From: Bacteroides sp.
GTDB lineage: Bacteria; Bacteroidota; Bacteroidia; Bacteroidales; Bacteroidaceae
DNA: 46,682 nucleotides
NCBI GenBank assembly: GCA_017630035.1
Contig: JAGBWA010000070.1
Span: forward strand, 1 to 46,682
Direction: 5' to 3'
The translations under genes were made by a program, and so were the position numbers. The notes under the pieces are model-generated. The model did not search any database. It had not been told where the DNA came from and saw nothing but the letters and a program-made list of their open reading frames with translations. The first letter of the stretch is position 1; the number at the start of each line of letters is the position of its first letter. Below, piece by piece: positions 7,010-15,384 of the stretch.

Positions 7010-8044
7010 ATGGAACAAGAAGATTTTGATATACGTCGTCAGCAACTTTCGTCGGGGAAGGAGAAGGATTTCGAGAATGCCTTGCGCCCTCTCTGTTTCG
7101 AAGATTTTAGCGGACAGGATAAGGTGGTGGATAACCTTCGCATCTTTGTGAAGGCGGCCCGCTTGCGTGGCGAAGCTCTCGACCACGTGTTGCTACATGG
7201 CCCTCCGGGATTGGGAAAAACTACGTTGAGTCAGATTATTGCTAACGAGCTGGGGGTAGGCCTTAAGATTACAAGTGGCCCTGTGCTGGACAAACCGGGC
7301 GACTTGGCCGGTATATTGACCAGCCTCGAACCGAACGATGTGCTTTTCATCGACGAAATTCATCGCCTTAGTCCCATTGTGGAGGAGTATCTCTACTCGG
7401 CCATGGAGGATTATCGCATTGACATTATGATAGACAAAGGCCCCTCGGCACGAAGCATTCAGATTGATTTGAATCCTTTTACGCTGGTGGGCGCCACTAC
7501 TCGTAGCGGATTGCTCACGGCACCGCTTCGTGCGCGTTTCGGCATCAACCTCCATTTGGAGTACTACGATGACGAGGTGTTGAGTGGCATCATCCGTCGT
7601 TCGGCATCCATACTCGATGTGCCTTGCTCGAATCGTGCTGCCGGTGAGATTGCCGGACGTAGTCGCGGCACACCGCGTATCGCCAACGCCTTGTTGCGCC
7701 GTGTGCGTGACTTTGCACAGGTAAAGGGTAGCGGTAGCATCGACACCGAGATAGCGCAATATGCCCTCGAAGCGTTGGGTGTTGACCGCTATGGCCTCGA
7801 TGAAATCGATAATAAATTGCTTTGCACCATCATAGATAAGTTTCGCGGAGGTCCTGTTGGTATCACTACCATCGCTACGGCTTTGGGCGAGGATGCCGGC
7901 ACCATTGAGGAGGTGTACGAGCCATTCCTCATCAAGGAGGGCTTCTTGAAGCGTACGCCTCGCGGACGTGAAGTAACAGAACTTGCTTATAAACACTTAG
8001 GTAGAAACCTTTATAGTAACCAAGGAAACTTATTTAGTGAATAA
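7010..8044 (+). CDS. ruvB: Holliday junction branch migration helicase RuvB
   Basis: The 344-residue product is a normal RuvB, the AAA+ motor that with RuvA drives branch migration of Holliday junctions for RuvC resolution. The start [13 protein letters not shown] at 7010 is supported by the promoter box just upstream; the frame is open for 26 more codons, but these span the promoter. Walker A GPPGLGKT is at residues 64-71, Walker [11 protein letters not shown] at 111-120, and the sensor/arginine region [18 protein letters not shown] lies near 160-177. The C-terminal winged-helix ends with [16 protein letters not shown]. ruvA and ruvC are not nearby. The flippase gene follows after 5 bases, making ruvB the first gene of a three-gene unit. 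Confidence 0.97.
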   Translation: MEQEDFDIRRQQLSSGKEKDFENALRPLCFEDFSGQDKVVDNLRIFVKAARLRGEALDHVLLHGPPGLGKTTLSQIIANELGVGLKITSGPVLDKPGDLAGILTSLEPNDVLFIDEIHRLSPIVEEYLYSAMEDYRIDIMIDKGPSARSIQIDLNPFTLVGATTRSGLLTAPLRARFGINLHLEYYDDEVLSGIIRRSASILDVPCSNRAAGEIAGRSRGTPRIANALLRRVRDFAQVKGSGSIDTEIAQYALEALGVDRYGLDEIDNKLLCTIIDKFRGGPVGITTIATALGEDAGTIEEVYEPFLIKEGFLKRTPRGREVTELAYKHLGRNLYSNQGNLFSE

Positions 8045-8049
8045 TTTAC

Positions 8050-9492
8050 ATGGCAAACCTAAAGTCATTAGCAAAAGATACGGCTATCTATGGATTGAGT
8101 AGCATTGTGGGTAGGTTTTTGAACTATTTGTTAGTACCTATCTACACCACGGCTATGGCCGCCGAAAGTGGTGGGTATGGCGTAGTGACCAATGTCTATG
8201 CTTGGGTGGCGTTGGTATTGGTGTTGCTCACTTGCGGCATGGAAACTACCTTCTTCCGCTTTGCCAACAAGCAAGAAGAGAATCCGATGCGCGTATATTC
8301 CACCTCGCTCGCTTTTGTGGGAGGTGCCTCGTTGCTTTTCCTTTTGTTAGGTTTTCTCTTTTTGCGTCCCATAGCCGGATGGATGGGGTATGCCGAACAT
8401 CCGTGGTACTTGGGCATGATGATGATTGTAGTGGCGATGGATGCCATTCAAAGCATACCGTTTGCTTATCTACGCTACCAGAAGCGTCCGTTGAAGTTTG
8501 CATCGTTAAAATTGCTATTCATTGCTTTGAATATCGCGTTGAACCTTATCTACTTCGTAGCAATGAAGGGTAGTGACCCCGGGGCAGCCTTCTTCTTCAA
8601 CTTGGTTTGTACGTCGGTCATAATGCTTTGCTTCCTTCCCGAATTGCGCGGTTTCTCCTATGTATGCGATCGCGCTTTGTTGCGTCGGATGCTTGCTTAT
8701 AGCCTGCCGTTGTTAGTGTTGGGTTTGGCCGGTATTCTCAACCAAGTGGCCGATAAGATAATCTTCCCCTTTGTTTATCCCGATAAAGCACAAGGTGGGG
8801 TAGAGTTGGGCATCTATGGCGCCGCCGTTAAGATAGCCATGGTGATGGCCATGTTGACACAAGCCTTCCGCTATGCCTACGAGCCGTTTGTCTTTGCGGG
8901 AAGCAAGGAGAAGGATAGTCGTAAGACCTATGCCAATGCCATGAAGTTCTTCATCATCTTTACGCTGCTTGCCTATTTAGCCGTGATGTTCTACATGGAT
9001 ATCCTGAAGTACATCATTGCGCCCGACTATTGGCCGGGTTTGAAAGTGGTACCTATCGTGATGGCCGCCGAGATTTTTATGGGCATCTATTTCAACCTCT
9101 CCTTCTGGTATAAGCTGATTGACGAAACACGTTGGGGTGCCTACTTCTCGATAATCGGTTGTGCCGTGCTGATTACCATTAACCTATTGTTTATTCCTCG
9201 TTTTAGCTATATGGCATGCGCTTGGGCGGGATTTGCCGGTTATGGTGTAGCCATGTTGCTGAGCTATTTTGTGGGGCAGAAGAAGTATCCTATCAACTAC
9301 GATTTGAAAGCCATTTTCCTCTATCTGTTGGTGGCCGCCTTGCTTTATGCCGCCGCTATGTTGTTGCCGATAGAAAATCTATGGCTCCGTATGGCCTATC
9401 GCACCTTGTTGTTGCTACTCTTTGTGGCCTATATCATTAAACGCGATTTACCCTTGAAGCAAATCCCATTTATAAACAGATTTGTGCGATGA
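8050..9492 (+). CDS. Polysaccharide/lipid-linked oligosaccharide flippase (Wzx-like, MOP superfamily)
   Basis: The 480-residue integral membrane protein has about 14 hydrophobic segments and begins MANLKSLAKDTAIYGLSSIV, an opening typical of Wzx/RfbX-type flippases of the MOP superfamily. Proteins of this kind move lipid-linked sugar units across the inner membrane for capsule, O-antigen or exopolysaccharide synthesis. A polar loop with KEKDSRKTYANAMKF near residues 288-302 is typical of the family's central loop. No glycosyltransferase genes are adjacent, so the substrate cannot be inferred from context. It starts 5 bases after ruvB, and its stop overlaps the start of the S46 peptidase by 4 bases (ATGA), indicating translational coupling. 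Confidence 0.92.
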   Translation: MANLKSLAKDTAIYGLSSIVGRFLNYLLVPIYTTAMAAESGGYGVVTNVYAWVALVLVLLTCGMETTFFRFANKQEENPMRVYSTSLAFVGGASLLFLLLGFLFLRPIAGWMGYAEHPWYLGMMMIVVAMDAIQSIPFAYLRYQKRPLKFASLKLLFIALNIALNLIYFVAMKGSDPGAAFFFNLVCTSVIMLCFLPELRGFSYVCDRALLRRMLAYSLPLLVLGLAGILNQVADKIIFPFVYPDKAQGGVELGIYGAAVKIAMVMAMLTQAFRYAYEPFVFAGSKEKDSRKTYANAMKFFIIFTLLAYLAVMFYMDILKYIIAPDYWPGLKVVPIVMAAEIFMGIYFNLSFWYKLIDETRWGAYFSIIGCAVLITINLLFIPRFSYMACAWAGFAGYGVAMLLSYFVGQKKYPINYDLKAIFLYLLVAALLYAAAMLLPIENLWLRMAYRTLLLLLFVAYIIKRDLPLKQIPFINRFVR

Positions 9493-11621
9493 AAAGGCTG
9501 TTTTTTCTTCTTTTAGCCCTTTGTTGTCTATTGCCTACACATGCCGATGAGGGGATGTGGATGCTGAGCAAATTGAATAAAGCCGTGCGTCGCGATATGA
9601 AAGAGCGTGGCTTGGATATGTCGCTAAAGCAACTCTACCATCCTAAAAAAGCTTCGCTGAAGGATGCGATAGTGAGCTTTGGTGGATTTTGCTCGGGCGT
9701 AGTGGTTAGTGACGAGGGTTTACTACTTACCAATCATCATTGCGGTTTCAGTAGCGTTCAGCAACACTCATCACCGCAACACGACTATCTGCAAGATGGT
9801 TTCGTAGCACGCTCGCATGCAGAAGAGTTGCCTTGTCCCGAACTCTATGCACGCTTCTTAATTGAACAAACTGATGTAACCGATAGGGTGTTGTCGCCCG
9901 TTACCTCTGCGATGGATGAGGCTACACGGAGTGCTGTTATCGATTCTATGCTCTACCTTATCGAGGAAGAGGTTTATCAAAAAGATACTACGCTGATTGC
10001 TATAGTGGATACTTACTATGGCGGTACCGAGTTTTGGCTATCTACCTATCGCGATTACAACGATGTTCGGTTGGTATATGCTCCGCCTACTTCGGTGGGT
10101 AAGTTCGGATGGGACACCGACAATTGGATGTGGCCGCGCCATACGGGCGATTTCTGCGTCTTCCGTATCTATGCTGATGCTGAGAATCGTCCCGCCGATT
10201 ATTCTCCCGACAATCGTCCCTACCATCCACGCTATGTAGCACCTATTTCTTTGAACGGCTATGCAGAGGGCGACTTCTGTATGACCATTGGTTATCCTGG
10301 AAGCACCGAGCGATACCTCTCTTCCTTTGGCATTGAAGAGATGATGCTGACGCAAAATCAGGCGCAGATTGATGTGCGAGGCGTGAAGCAAGCTATTTGG
10401 GAGCGGGCCATGGAAGCAAGCGATAGCATTCGCATAAAGTATGCCTCCAAGTACGACCAAAGCTCCAATTATTGGAAGAATAGCATTGGCATGAATCGTT
10501 CCATTAAAAAACTGAAGATAATCGAGAAAAAGCAAGCGGCCGAACAAGAACTTATTCGATGGATTCGGCAAAATCGTACTGCTGATGAATCTTCGTTGCT
10601 TCATCTGCTCACCGATTTGGAGTTGAACTACGAAGCACGCCGTGATGCCTATCGAGCGCAAGCCTATTTTGTAGAGTCGTTCTTCAATGCGGCCGAGTTG
10701 TTTCCATTGGCATTGAACATTTTGAATCTGGATATCGAAGGCAATACGCAACTATTGGAAAATGCAGTTGAAAGTTTGGAAGAGGTTTACGAAGATTTTG
10801 ATGCATCGATAGACAAAGAGGTTTTCGTGGCTATGTTGGAAAGCTATCGCGAACAAGTCTCCCCGGAATACTTACCGGCTTTTTACTATACAATAGAGGA
10901 AGCGCATGGTGGTGATGTGCAGGCTTTTGCCGATTCGGTTTATGCTCACTCCTCGCTTACTACGCCAACGGCCTTGCATCGCTATTTGCAACGCGACACT
11001 ACTTTCCACATTGCCGATGATGCCGCCGTAAATGTATGCTTCGACCTTTTGGTTACTTACATGGAACTAAATGCTTACTTGCAACAACCTGCGGAGAAGA
11101 TAGAACAATCCGAGCGTTTGTTATCCGCCACTATGCGTAGGATGTATGCTCAACGCAACTTCTACCCCGATGCCAACTCTACGATGCGCCTTAGCTTTGG
11201 TGCTGTACGCGGATATAATCCGGCCGACGGAGTGGCTTACGATTACTGTACCACCACGCAAGGAATCTTGGAAAAGGAGCGAGCGCACAAAGGCGATAAG
11301 GATTTCTATGTGCAACCCGAATTATTATCTCTGTTACAAGGAAACTATGGCCAATATGCCGATGAAAACGGCGAAATGCGCGTTTGCTTCATTACCGATA
11401 ACGATATTACGGGTGGAAATAGCGGTAGTGCTATGTTCAATGGTAAAGGCGAGTTGTTGGGATTGGCTTTCGATGGTAATTGGGAGGCCATGAGTAGCGA
11501 CCTACAATACGAACCACACCTACAACGATGTATAGGTGTGGACGTACGTTATATGCTATTCATTATCGAGCATTATGGTAATGCCAAGCATATTGTTGAG
11601 GAAATGTTTGGTAATCACTAA
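9489..11621 (+). CDS. S46-family dipeptidyl-peptidase (DPP7/DPP11 type)
   Basis: The 710-residue product has a cleavable signal peptide (MKRLFFLLLALCCLLPTHA) and is expected in the periplasm. S46 peptidases are serine exopeptidases of Bacteroidota that release N-terminal dipeptides and feed amino acid uptake. The chymotrypsin-like catalytic triad can be placed at His84 (TNHHCG), Asp221 (RHTGDFCVFR) and Ser645 (TGGNSGSAMF), close to the positions in Porphyromonas DPP7/DPP11. The specificity-determining region downstream of Ser645 reads GLAFDGNWEAMSSD. I cannot tell from this alone whether it prefers hydrophobic (DPP7) or acidic (DPP11) residues. It overlaps the flippase stop by 4 bases and converges on ahpF with a 3-base gap and no terminator. 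Confidence 0.94.
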   Translation: MKRLFFLLLALCCLLPTHADEGMWMLSKLNKAVRRDMKERGLDMSLKQLYHPKKASLKDAIVSFGGFCSGVVVSDEGLLLTNHHCGFSSVQQHSSPQHDYLQDGFVARSHAEELPCPELYARFLIEQTDVTDRVLSPVTSAMDEATRSAVIDSMLYLIEEEVYQKDTTLIAIVDTYYGGTEFWLSTYRDYNDVRLVYAPPTSVGKFGWDTDNWMWPRHTGDFCVFRIYADAENRPADYSPDNRPYHPRYVAPISLNGYAEGDFCMTIGYPGSTERYLSSFGIEEMMLTQNQAQIDVRGVKQAIWERAMEASDSIRIKYASKYDQSSNYWKNSIGMNRSIKKLKIIEKKQAAEQELIRWIRQNRTADESSLLHLLTDLELNYEARRDAYRAQAYFVESFFNAAELFPLALNILNLDIEGNTQLLENAVESLEEVYEDFDASIDKEVFVAMLESYREQVSPEYLPAFYYTIEEAHGGDVQAFADSVYAHSSLTTPTALHRYLQRDTTFHIADDAAVNVCFDLLVTYMELNAYLQQPAEKIEQSERLLSATMRRMYAQRNFYPDANSTMRLSFGAVRGYNPADGVAYDYCTTTQGILEKERAHKGDKDFYVQPELLSLLQGNYGQYADENGEMRVCFITDNDITGGNSGSAMFNGKGELLGLAFDGNWEAMSSDLQYEPHLQRCIGVDVRYMLFIIEHYGNAKHIVEEMFGNH

Positions 11622-11624
11622 TAA

Positions 11625-13187
11625 CTATATCACCCCTCTTGTTCTATCATCAAAGGCGGATAAAGCTGCTTTGGCACCTTCGCCCATGGCGATGATAATT
11701 TGTTTGTAGGGTACGCTTGACACGTCGCCTGCGGCATATACACCCGGTAGGTTGGTGCGGCAAGCAGCATCAATCTTGATTTCGCCAATAGGAGTAGTAT
11801 CCAATACTTCGCGGAAAGGAGTGCTATTGGCCGCTAATCCAATCTGTACAAAGATACCATCCAATGGGTGTACCATTTCTTCGCCTGTGTTTCTATTCTT
11901 CACTCTAATACCTGTAACCTTTTCACCATTGCCTACAACTTCTGTTGTTTGCATTGCGGTGAATACCTCTACATTGGGAAGACCGAAAAGTTTCTTCTGC
12001 AATACTTGGTCAGCTTTTAAGTTGTCCAAGAATTCATAAACAGTTACCTTGCTACATATACCGGCCAAATCGATAGCGGCTTCGATGCCTGAATTACCTC
12101 CACCAATCACAGCTACGTGCTTGCCTTTATAGAATGGGCCATCGCAATGCGGACAGAAAGCAACACCACGACCGATGTATTCATTCTCTCCCGGCACATT
12201 CAATCGGCGCCAACTGGCTCCGGTTGCTATGATAACAGCTGGTGCCGAGAATGTTTCACCTCCACGAGTCATTACTAATTTATGTGGTTCTTGTAATAGA
12301 GTACTCTCAATGCTGCGTTCTTCGAACAACTCGATGGGATAATGATTCATGTGACTACGTAGGTCGTTGGCCAATTGTGCTCCAGTTGTTTGTGGCACCG
12401 AAATGAGGTTCTCAATACCTACCGTTTCCTTCACCTGTCCGCCAATGCGTCCGGCCACTACACCAACGTGCAATCCCTTGCGTGCTGAATAGATAGCCGC
12501 CGATGCTCCTGCTGGTCCTCCTCCAATTACTAACACATCAAATTCGCGATGAATTGGGCGATTTTCTTCGTTTGGCTCACTACCAAATCGTTCTTCCAAC
12601 TTCTGTAAGAGTTCGCCTAAAGAGCCACGGCCCATGTGTAGCATTTCGCCATTGGCATATACCGCTGGTACGGCTTGTATGTTCAAACGGTTCACTTCGT
12701 CTTGGAAAAGAGCGCCATCCACCATTTCATGGGTAAGGTTTGGGTTTTGTAAAGCCATGATGTTCAGTGCTTGTACGATGTCGGGACAGTTGGTACAAGT
12801 CAAAGAAACATACGTTTGTAAGCGGATGGCTCCTTTCAACGATTTGATGCGTTGGCAAATCGTTTCATCGGGTAAGTTCTTCCCTTTGCCATCGGCATTG
12901 AGCACGGCCAATAGAAGCGATGTAAACTCATGTCCATTGGGGATGCCACGGAAGGTGATACCTGTTTCTTTACCATCTTTTAATAGCGTGAATTCAAGGC
13001 TGTTATCCTGAAAAGTTTGGTTAAATTCACATGTCAGATGGTCGGAGCAAGAAGCGAAGTCGTTAAGAAACTGGCGCATCTCTTCTGTTTCATTGCGGTG
13101 GCTATCGGCAATAACTCGGAAAGTATAGTGAGCATCGAGATTCTTGAAGATTTCTCGTACTTGTTGGAGGATGGATTGATCTAACAT
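11625..13187 (-). CDS. ahpF: Alkyl hydroperoxide reductase subunit F
   Basis: The 520-residue flavoprotein uses NADH to re-reduce AhpC. Two redox-active disulfides are visible: CTNC at Cys131/Cys134 in the N-terminal tandem-thioredoxin-fold domain and CPHC at Cys345/Cys348 in the thioredoxin-reductase-like domain. The FAD-binding motif DVLVIGGGPAGASAA is near residues 217-231, the NAD motif VAVIGGGNSGIEAA is near 360, and GVYAAGDV lies near the C terminus. It lies 27 bases downstream of ahpC on the same strand, so ahpCF is an operon. Its 3' end lies 3 bases from the convergent S46 peptidase stop codon. Confidence 0.97.
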   Translation of the reverse strand: MLDQSILQQVREIFKNLDAHYTFRVIADSHRNETEEMRQFLNDFASCSDHLTCEFNQTFQDNSLEFTLLKDGKETGITFRGIPNGHEFTSLLLAVLNADGKGKNLPDETICQRIKSLKGAIRLQTYVSLTCTNCPDIVQALNIMALQNPNLTHEMVDGALFQDEVNRLNIQAVPAVYANGEMLHMGRGSLGELLQKLEERFGSEPNEENRPIHREFDVLVIGGGPAGASAAIYSARKGLHVGVVAGRIGGQVKETVGIENLISVPQTTGAQLANDLRSHMNHYPIELFEERSIESTLLQEPHKLVMTRGGETFSAPAVIIATGASWRRLNVPGENEYIGRGVAFCPHCDGPFYKGKHVAVIGGGNSGIEAAIDLAGICSKVTVYEFLDNLKADQVLQKKLFGLPNVEVFTAMQTTEVVGNGEKVTGIRVKNRNTGEEMVHPLDGIFVQIGLAANSTPFREVLDTTPIGEIKIDAACRTNLPGVYAAGDVSSVPYKQIIIAMGEGAKAALSAFDDRTRGVI

Positions 13188-13214
13188 AATGAATTGAGAT
13201 TAAAGAGGTGAGAA

Positions 13215-13781
13215 TTAGATTTTACCTACAAGGTCAATGCTTGGTTTCAATGTTTCGGCACCTTGTTTCCACTTAGCAGGGCATACTTCGCCTGGGTGGC
13301 TGGCTACGAACAAAGCAGCTTCTACCTTACGAACCAATTCGTCGGCATTGCGTCCGATGCTATTGTCTTGGATTTCGGCAATCTTTACTTTACCTTCTGG
13401 ATTTACGAGGAAAGTACCGCGATAGGCCATACCATCTTCTTCGATCATTACGCCAAAACCACGGCTGATAACGCCGGTTGGGTCGGCCAACATAGGATAG
13501 TTGATTTTGCGAATGCTTTCCGATGCATCGTGCCATGCTTTGTGAACGAAGTGTGAGTCGGTACTTACTGAATATACCTCTACACCTAAGCTTTGTAACT
13601 TTTCGTACTTCTCGGCGAGGTCAACCAACTCGGTAGGGCATACGAATGTAAAGTCTGCAGGATAGAAGAAGAAGATAGCCCACTTGCCTTTTACGTCTTC
13701 GCTTGATACTGTCTTGAAAGCTCCGTTGTGATACGCTTGAACTTTGAACTCGGGCATTTGTGCATTGATAATCGGTGTCAT
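13215..13781 (-). CDS. ahpC: Alkyl hydroperoxide reductase subunit C (2-Cys peroxiredoxin)
   Basis: The 188-residue product has the standard length when begun at MTPIINAQMPEFKV; an ATG two codons further upstream (13787) is an alternative. AhpC reduces hydrogen peroxide, organic peroxides and peroxynitrite in the cytoplasm. The peroxidatic cysteine is Cys48 in FTFVCPTE and the resolving cysteine is Cys167 in GEVCPAKW. It is first in the ahpCF operon and lies just downstream of oxyR in the same orientation. An 87-base stretch separates its probable -7 box from the ATG, a longer leader than its neighbours have. An OxyR-like site sits further upstream over the oxyR stop codon. Confidence 0.97.
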   Translation of the reverse strand: MTPIINAQMPEFKVQAYHNGAFKTVSSEDVKGKWAIFFFYPADFTFVCPTELVDLAEKYEKLQSLGVEVYSVSTDSHFVHKAWHDASESIRKINYPMLADPTGVISRGFGVMIEEDGMAYRGTFLVNPEGKVKIAEIQDNSIGRNADELVRKVEAALFVASHPGEVCPAKWKQGAETLKPSIDLVGKI

Positions 13782-13868
13782 AATCATTTTGTTTTAAAGG
13801 GTTATTACTTGTTTATTTCTATATTTTTCTTTGTTCATTTCGGGAGTGTTTCCCTTGTTTTGACATTG

Positions 13869-13876
13869 CAAAAATA
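13869..13876 (-). promoter_or_regulatory. -7 promoter box for ahpCF
   Basis: TATTTTTG on the minus strand, 87 bases before the chosen ahpC ATG. This implies a leader of about 80 nt. Confidence 0.55.
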
Positions 13877-13929
13877 TAGCAGATTTTCCGATTAAAACAA
13901 TAATTTCGATTGAAAGGTTTTATGGCCCG

Positions 13930-13944
13930 ATAGAGTTTATCTAT
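13930..13944. promoter_or_regulatory. OxyR-like operator upstream of ahpCF
   Basis: ATAG-N7-CTAT, an exact match to the core of the OxyR site described for enterobacteria. It covers the oxyR stop codon and lies about 70 bases before the predicted ahpC transcription start, where an activating LysR-type tetramer would bind. A weaker partner (ATTG-N7-TTAT, 6 of 8) lies at 13909-13923 with a 6-base gap. Confidence 0.5.
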
Positions 13945-14870
13945 AATGCTACTTGTGATACTCTGAGCTTAATCATTTCGCGTGGCACGGCATTTTGTAT
14001 CTCTTTTATAATCGCATTTAATAAGGTGTGGCGAATGTAGTTTTTGTTGGTCATCATAATGAGTTGGCGCGTAGGAACAGGCACGGCGAAGGGGCGTACC
14101 AATCTTTTTTGCGTTTCGCTCATTTGCATTACGGCCAATTCGGGGATAAACGTAACGCCACGGCCGCTTTCCACCATGCGCATAAATGTTTCCATGCTAC
14201 CCAGACGGTAGGTTAGTTGGCTATTTTGTGCCGGTTTAAGTTGGCAGAAACGTACCAATTGGTCGCGGAAGCAATGTCCTTCACCGAGAAGCCATAATTG
14301 GTCGCTTGTAGCTAAATCGGTGGTGCGTATCTTGTCCTTTTCAAAAAGTGCATCCTCTTCGGCTATGTAGGCATAATATTGTTCGTAGAAGAGGTGGTTG
14401 ATGGCATATTCCTCGAAATCGGGCATATTGGCTAAGATACCGGCATCAATCTCGCCCGTTAGCAACGCTTGCTTAATGTCGGAGGTCTTCATTTCGCTGA
14501 CGCGAATATCCAATTTTGGAAATTTCTTTTCCAAGGTAGGGAAGAATCTTGGTAGCAAATAGGGAGCAATGGTAGGTAGTATGCCTAATCGGAACACACC
14601 GCTTACTTCCTGGCGTGCCTCTTCGATGAGGCTCTTTATGCGGTCGGCTTGATTCAGTACTTCGCGCGCTTGTTCTATGATTTGTTGGCCAACGGGCGTA
14701 ATGCCAATGGGTTGACGATTGCGTTCGAAGATTTTTGTACCCAATTCTTCTTCCAATTTTTGAATCATGGCACTCAGCGTGGGTTGTGTCACGTTGCATT
14801 GCTCGGCCGCCTTACCAAAGTGGCGTTGCTGACCTAAAGCCAAAATGTATTCCAATTGTTGCAGAGTCAT
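13941..14870 (-). CDS. oxyR: Hydrogen peroxide sensor/regulator OxyR (LysR family)
   Basis: The product is 309 residues, starting MTLQQLEYILALGQQRHFGK, a LysR-type winged helix-turn-helix N terminus; open codons upstream overlap the promoter. The two redox cysteines are Cys200 and Cys209 in GEGHCFRDQLVRFCQ, the same spacing as Cys199 and Cys208 of E. coli OxyR, so it should sense peroxide by disulfide formation. It directly precedes ahpCF on the same strand, its expected target. A -7 box sits 27 bases upstream and is overlapped by a near-consensus OxyR site (14903-14917), which fits negative autoregulation. Confidence 0.95.
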   Translation of the reverse strand: MTLQQLEYILALGQQRHFGKAAEQCNVTQPTLSAMIQKLEEELGTKIFERNRQPIGITPVGQQIIEQAREVLNQADRIKSLIEEARQEVSGVFRLGILPTIAPYLLPRFFPTLEKKFPKLDIRVSEMKTSDIKQALLTGEIDAGILANMPDFEEYAINHLFYEQYYAYIAEEDALFEKDKIRTTDLATSDQLWLLGEGHCFRDQLVRFCQLKPAQNSQLTYRLGSMETFMRMVESGRGVTFIPELAVMQMSETQKRLVRPFAVPVPTRQLIMMTNKNYIRHTLLNAIIKEIQNAVPREMIKLRVSQVAL

Positions 14871-14897
14871 ACGAAAACGTTGTAAGTTATGCTTATG

Positions 14898-14905
14898 CAA
14901 AGATA
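14898..14905 (-). promoter_or_regulatory. -7 promoter box for oxyR
   Basis: TATCTTTG on the minus strand, 27 bases before the oxyR ATG. Confidence 0.6.
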
Positions 14906-14917
14906 GAAAATATCAAT
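14903..14917. promoter_or_regulatory. OxyR-like site over the oxyR promoter
   Basis: ATAG-N7-CAAT matches the ATAG-N7-CTAT core at 7 of 8 positions and overlaps the oxyR -7 box, where binding would repress. Confidence 0.35.
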
Positions 14918-14969
14918 GAAGCTTGTCGTTAAATATCCTTAATATGATACTCAATTCTTACTTTTCTGC

Positions 14970-14977
14970 TACTTTTG
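14970..14977 (+). promoter_or_regulatory. -7 promoter box for the DUF2752 gene
   Basis: TACTTTTG, 18 bases before the ATG at 14996. It includes a TTG (14975) that could be mistaken for a start codon. Confidence 0.6.
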
Positions 14978-14995
14978 CTTAAAAGTTTGTTCTTG

Positions 14996-15352
14996 ATGAA
15001 GATACGAATAGTCTATTTGCTGCTTGGCATCCTGGTCTTGTGCTTGTTGGCATGCCTTATTGACGAACGATGGATGCTTCCTTGCTTGTTTCATCGCCTC
15101 ACGGGTTGGGATTGTCCCCTATGCGGTGGTCAGCGAATGTTGGTTGCATTGTTGCATGCCGATTTTCGTGCTGCTTTTGCTTTGAATCCTTTCTTGATGT
15201 GTAGCCTTCCGCTCTATTTACTTTGGGTAGTTTGTTATATTAAGCCGAAGTTCTTGCAACAATCGGCCGTTATTTCCCGTTTATGTAGCGATTCAGCAAT
15301 TTTAATCTATATATTTATTGCTTTGCTTTGGGGTATAATAAGAAATCTATAA
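14996..15352 (+). CDS. DUF2752 small membrane protein
   Basis: The product is 118 residues with about three hydrophobic segments. It carries the DUF2752 signature WDCPLCGGQRMLVALLHAD (CPxCGxxR followed by a helix with a small-residue/acidic motif) near residues 39-57. The family is widespread, small and of unknown function; the two cysteines suggest metal binding or redox activity at the membrane surface, but that is inference. The start is set by the -7 box 18 bases upstream. The next gene, another membrane protein, has its own -7 box that overlaps this gene's stop codon. Confidence 0.88.
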   Translation: MKIRIVYLLLGILVLCLLACLIDERWMLPCLFHRLTGWDCPLCGGQRMLVALLHADFRAAFALNPFLMCSLPLYLLWVVCYIKPKFLQQSAVISRLCSDSAILIYIFIALLWGIIRNL

Positions 15353-15357
15353 ATTTG
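15350..15357 (+). promoter_or_regulatory. -7 promoter box for the 15385 membrane gene
   Basis: TAAATTTG. Its first three bases are the stop codon of the DUF2752 gene. It lies 27 bases before the next ATG. Confidence 0.5.
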
Positions 15358-15384
15358 CAAAACGATTAATCAATAAAAGATATT

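Noticed and set aside
7193..7996. 267-codon open frame antisense to ruvB
   Set aside because: It is a mirror frame of a well-conserved gene, with no motif, promoter or protein-like composition of its own.
10038..10751. 237-codon open frame antisense to the S46 peptidase
   Set aside because: It is the opposite strand of a clear catalytic protein; no independent support.
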